Below the pieces are notes generated by a model. The model was not told the origin of the DNA, made no database searches, and saw nothing but the letters and a program-made list of their open reading frames with translations. A DNA stretch of 7,548 bases. It comes from an uncultured Leucothrix sp. (lineage in GTDB: Bacteria; Pseudomonadota; Gammaproteobacteria; Thiotrichales; Thiotrichaceae). Shown piece after piece: positions 5,884 through 7,548 of this stretch. The stretch lies in assembly GCA_938004025.1 (NCBI GenBank), contig CALKXC010000400.1, positions 1-7,548 on the forward strand, given 5' to 3'. The translations under genes and the position numbers were made by a program. Each line of letters begins with the position of its first letter. Within the stretch, counting starts at the first letter, position 1.

Positions 5884-6465
5884 ATGAAACTCATATCAGT
5901 ATTTTTTGTAATGCTTTTTACTTCACAGTTAGTCGCTGGGCCACTTCAGGGGCCACATCAGCATGGTAGCTTGGAAGTTGCCATTATAAATGATCGTGAT
6001 TTTTTGGTTTTTAAAATGTTGATGCCTTCAGAAGATCTTCTAGGCTTTGAAGATTCGCCAACAACCATGGAAAAGAAAGAGAAGGTAAGTTCGCAGTATG
6101 AGAAGCTCTACCAAGAAGCTGCTCTACCGGCGCTTTTTAAATTTATCCCAGCGGGTGCCTGTGAGCCCCAAGCTGCGGATATGGTCTCAGATATGCTGGA
6201 TTATCATGAACATGATGATATTAAGGATGCAGTTTCCACGGATGCTCGGGATGTTCATTCAGTTGGGGATGATGAAGGACACAGCGACTTTCTGTTGAAT
6301 TATGTTTTCAAGTGCAAAAAAGTCGATCTTATACAAATTACTTTTCACGAAGTTTTCCCAAGTATAAAGCGAGTCAATTATTATGGTGGTGGCGAATTAA
6401 AAGGCGAGCCTGTTTTAAGCATCGATGCCGCAGAAGCGTTTTCAGAAGGATTTGGTGAAGAATAA
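5884..6465 (+). CDS. ZrgA-like (DUF2796) periplasmic zinc-associated protein, 193 aa
   Basis: An exported DUF2796 protein. Residues 1-18 form a signal peptide (MKLIS, a hydrophobic core, cleavage likely after LVA at 16-18). The mature start carries H25-Q-H27-G, followed by the family's beta-rich text, including LLGFEDSPTT (52-61). A middle linker rich in Asp and His (H108, H110, H125, H133) is the usual metal-binding-type insert, though it is much poorer in His than many relatives. The C-terminal part (FLLNYVFKCKK and ITFHEVFPSIKRVN) is typical. C93 and C144 could form a disulfide. In Vibrio cholerae ZrgA works with an ABC system in zinc uptake; no transporter genes are visible here. I chose ATG 5884 over the in-frame ATG 5875 because TGAG at 5871-5874 is then correctly spaced and the signal peptide starts properly. 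It is probably co-transcribed with xerD, which starts 19 nt later. Confidence 0.85.
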   Translation: MKLISVFFVMLFTSQLVAGPLQGPHQHGSLEVAIINDRDFLVFKMLMPSEDLLGFEDSPTTMEKKEKVSSQYEKLYQEAALPALFKFIPAGACEPQAADMVSDMLDYHEHDDIKDAVSTDARDVHSVGDDEGHSDFLLNYVFKCKKVDLIQITFHEVFPSIKRVNYYGGGELKGEPVLSIDAAEAFSEGFGEE

Positions 6466-6484
6466 TCAACTTCGCCAGAACGAT

Positions 6485-7381
6485 ATGGATAAAGAGCAGT
6501 TAATTGATAGTTTTCTTGATGCGCTCTGGTCTGAGCGGGGCTTAAGCCAAAATACATTAGCTGCTTATGGAAGGGATCTATACGCTTGGGAAGAGTGGCT
6601 GGATAAAGTAAAGGGGTTAGATTTGCTTGCTGTAGATGCCTCTACGCTTCAGCACTATCTAGCTCATAGAGGCAAAAACGGCGCGAAAAGTAGTACAATG
6701 GCGCGCGTATTATCAAGCTTGCGCCGATTCTATCGTTATCAGCTGAGGCAAGGGAGCATTAGTGAAGATCCCTCTGCACTAATCGATGCCCCTAGAATTG
6801 GTCGGCTATTACCTAGTTCCCTTTCTGAGGAGCAAGTTGATAGTTTGTTAGAAGCGCCAAATATCGATGAATCACTCGGTCTCAGGGACCGGGCAATGCT
6901 GGAACTACTTTATGCTGCTGGGTTAAGAGTTTCCGAATTAGTTACTTTAGAGTTGTCCCAGATAAACTTACAGGTCGGTGTAGTAAGAATTATTGGTAAG
7001 GGTAATAAAGAGCGAATGGTTCCTCTGGGCGACGTTGCCGTTGACTGGGTGAAACAGTACTTGGCTGAAGCAAGACCACAAATAATGCGGGGTAATGGCG
7101 TCAGTAATGCCATATTTGTGACACGTCGTGGCGCGGGAATGACGAGGCAAGGATTTTGGCATATTATTAAGCGGTATGCGGAAGCGGCTGGGATAGGGCA
7201 GGCTTTATCTCCGCATACTTTGCGTCATGCATTTGCTACACATTTATTGAACCATGGGGCTGATTTGCGGGTCTTACAGATGCTGTTAGGTCATAGTGAT
7301 TTGTCCACAACACAGATTTATACTCATATTGCGCAAGCTAGGCTGCAAGAAGTCCATCAAAAACATCACCCTCGGGGTTGA
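6485..7381 (+). CDS. xerD: Site-specific tyrosine recombinase XerD, 298 aa
   Basis: A chromosome-dimer-resolution recombinase that acts with XerC at dif under FtsK control. The N-terminal SAM-like DNA-binding domain covers about 1-105 and the catalytic domain about 110-290. The catalytic residues are R148, K172, H244, R247, H270 and Y279, the same numbers as in E. coli XerD, and the length (298) is also identical. Motifs include GLRVSEL, GKGNKER, SPHTLRHAFATHLL and LGHSDLSTTQIYTHI. The frame is open further upstream (ATG at 6425), but that start would lie inside the ZrgA-like gene and add 20 residues unlike the family; MDKEQLIDSFLD fits the family start. The ribosome site is weak, and the 19-nt gap suggests co-transcription with the upstream gene. 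The family position and the following dsbC-like gene argue for the housekeeping XerD and against an integron or phage integrase. Confidence 0.95.
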   Translation: MDKEQLIDSFLDALWSERGLSQNTLAAYGRDLYAWEEWLDKVKGLDLLAVDASTLQHYLAHRGKNGAKSSTMARVLSSLRRFYRYQLRQGSISEDPSALIDAPRIGRLLPSSLSEEQVDSLLEAPNIDESLGLRDRAMLELLYAAGLRVSELVTLELSQINLQVGVVRIIGKGNKERMVPLGDVAVDWVKQYLAEARPQIMRGNGVSNAIFVTRRGAGMTRQGFWHIIKRYAEAAGIGQALSPHTLRHAFATHLLNHGADLRVLQMLLGHSDLSTTQIYTHIAQARLQEVHQKHHPRG

Positions 7382-7456
7382 GATGAGCATCTATTCAGCG
7401 GGCTTACAGCGTATACTCATTAATGTAATAGAAAAACAATGGTTGAAAAAAATACA

Positions 7457-7548
7457 ATGATTAAGAAATTATGTTGTGCTTTGACTTTAGGGCTAAGCTT
7501 AATATCTAGTGGCGCAGCTACGGCGGCCAGTGTCGAAGACACAGCTAA
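7457..7548 (+). CDS. dsbC: Probable DsbC N-terminus, truncated by window end
   Basis: Thirty codons are visible and run off the window. They encode a clear signal peptide: M-I-K-K, then a hydrophobic core (about residues 5-17), then small residues with a likely cleavage near G-A-A-T-A-A (19-24), followed by an acidic mature start (SVEDTA). By itself this shows only an exported protein. The dsbC name rests on the gene order xerD-dsbC known in many gammaproteobacteria; DsbC is the periplasmic disulfide isomerase. The thioredoxin-fold and CXXC motif lie beyond the window. An in-frame ATG at 7439 would add six polar residues. I prefer 7457 because the basic signal-peptide start follows directly, though neither start has a good ribosome site. 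The 75-nt gap after xerD has no clear terminator. Confidence 0.6.
   Translation, partial: MIKKLCCALTLGLSLISSGAATAASVEDTA

Noticed and set aside
6425..6484. Longer XerD starting at ATG 6425
   Set aside because: It would lie within the ZrgA-like gene and add 20 residues not found in the family; starting at 6485 gives exactly the E. coli length and residue numbering.
6485..7381. Tyrosine recombinase as the integrase of a mobile island
   Set aside because: Catalytic residue numbering and length match housekeeping XerD, a dsbC-like gene follows, and no attachment repeats or tRNA are present.
7382..7456. Promoter with TATACT (7412-7417) between xerD and the dsbC-like gene
   Set aside because: The -10-like hexamer has no acceptable -35 at 16-18 bp, so it is not called.

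Overview
The window looks like ordinary chromosome from a moderately AT-rich gammaproteobacterium, probably marine or environmental. The best pointers are a 298-residue XerD with every catalytic residue at the E. coli position, followed by what looks like the start of dsbC (the usual xerD-dsbC order), and a periplasmic DUF2796/ZrgA protein. I cannot name the genus from sequence alone. I see no tRNA, rRNA, CRISPR array, insertion sequence or prophage.

Layout. (1) 1-585 (+): the C-terminal half of a Wzx/MATE-like polysaccharide flippase, cut by the window edge. (2) 573-3670 (-): a tightly packed three-gene unit, transcribed in the order SDR oxidoreductase, DUF4743 Nudix hydrolase, M17 leucyl-type aminopeptidase, with gaps of 1 and 4 nt. 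(3) 3709-3741: a strong intrinsic terminator on the minus strand. (4) 3761-4414 (-): a short-form phosphoglycosyl transferase (sugar transferase) that starts a lipid-linked glycan. (5) 4415-4694: a divergent intergenic region with a duplicated short motif. (6) 4695-4997 (+): an FmdB-type zinc-ribbon protein, abutting stop-to-stop with (7) 4998-5765 (-), an inositol-monophosphatase-family phosphatase. (8) 5766-5883: a divergent control region with several palindromes and GATAAT units. (9) 5884-7381 (+): a ZrgA-like zinc protein followed by xerD. (10) 7457-end (+): the exported N-terminus of probable DsbC.

Functionally, the flippase and the sugar transferase are parts of a surface-polysaccharide pathway: the transferase loads the first sugar phosphate on undecaprenyl phosphate and the flippase moves the finished lipid-linked unit across the inner membrane. 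The SDR/Nudix/aminopeptidase unit between them looks like metabolic housekeeping and has no evident role in glycan synthesis. The right half is mostly housekeeping: metal handling, chromosome dimer resolution and periplasmic disulfide repair.

I did not find a convincing new multi-gene system. The points most worth a second look are the candidate Fur/Zur-type operator before the ZrgA-like gene, the compact SDR-Nudix-M17 operon with no visible promoter after the terminator, and the paired motif with a mini-hairpin in the intergenic region before the FmdB gene.
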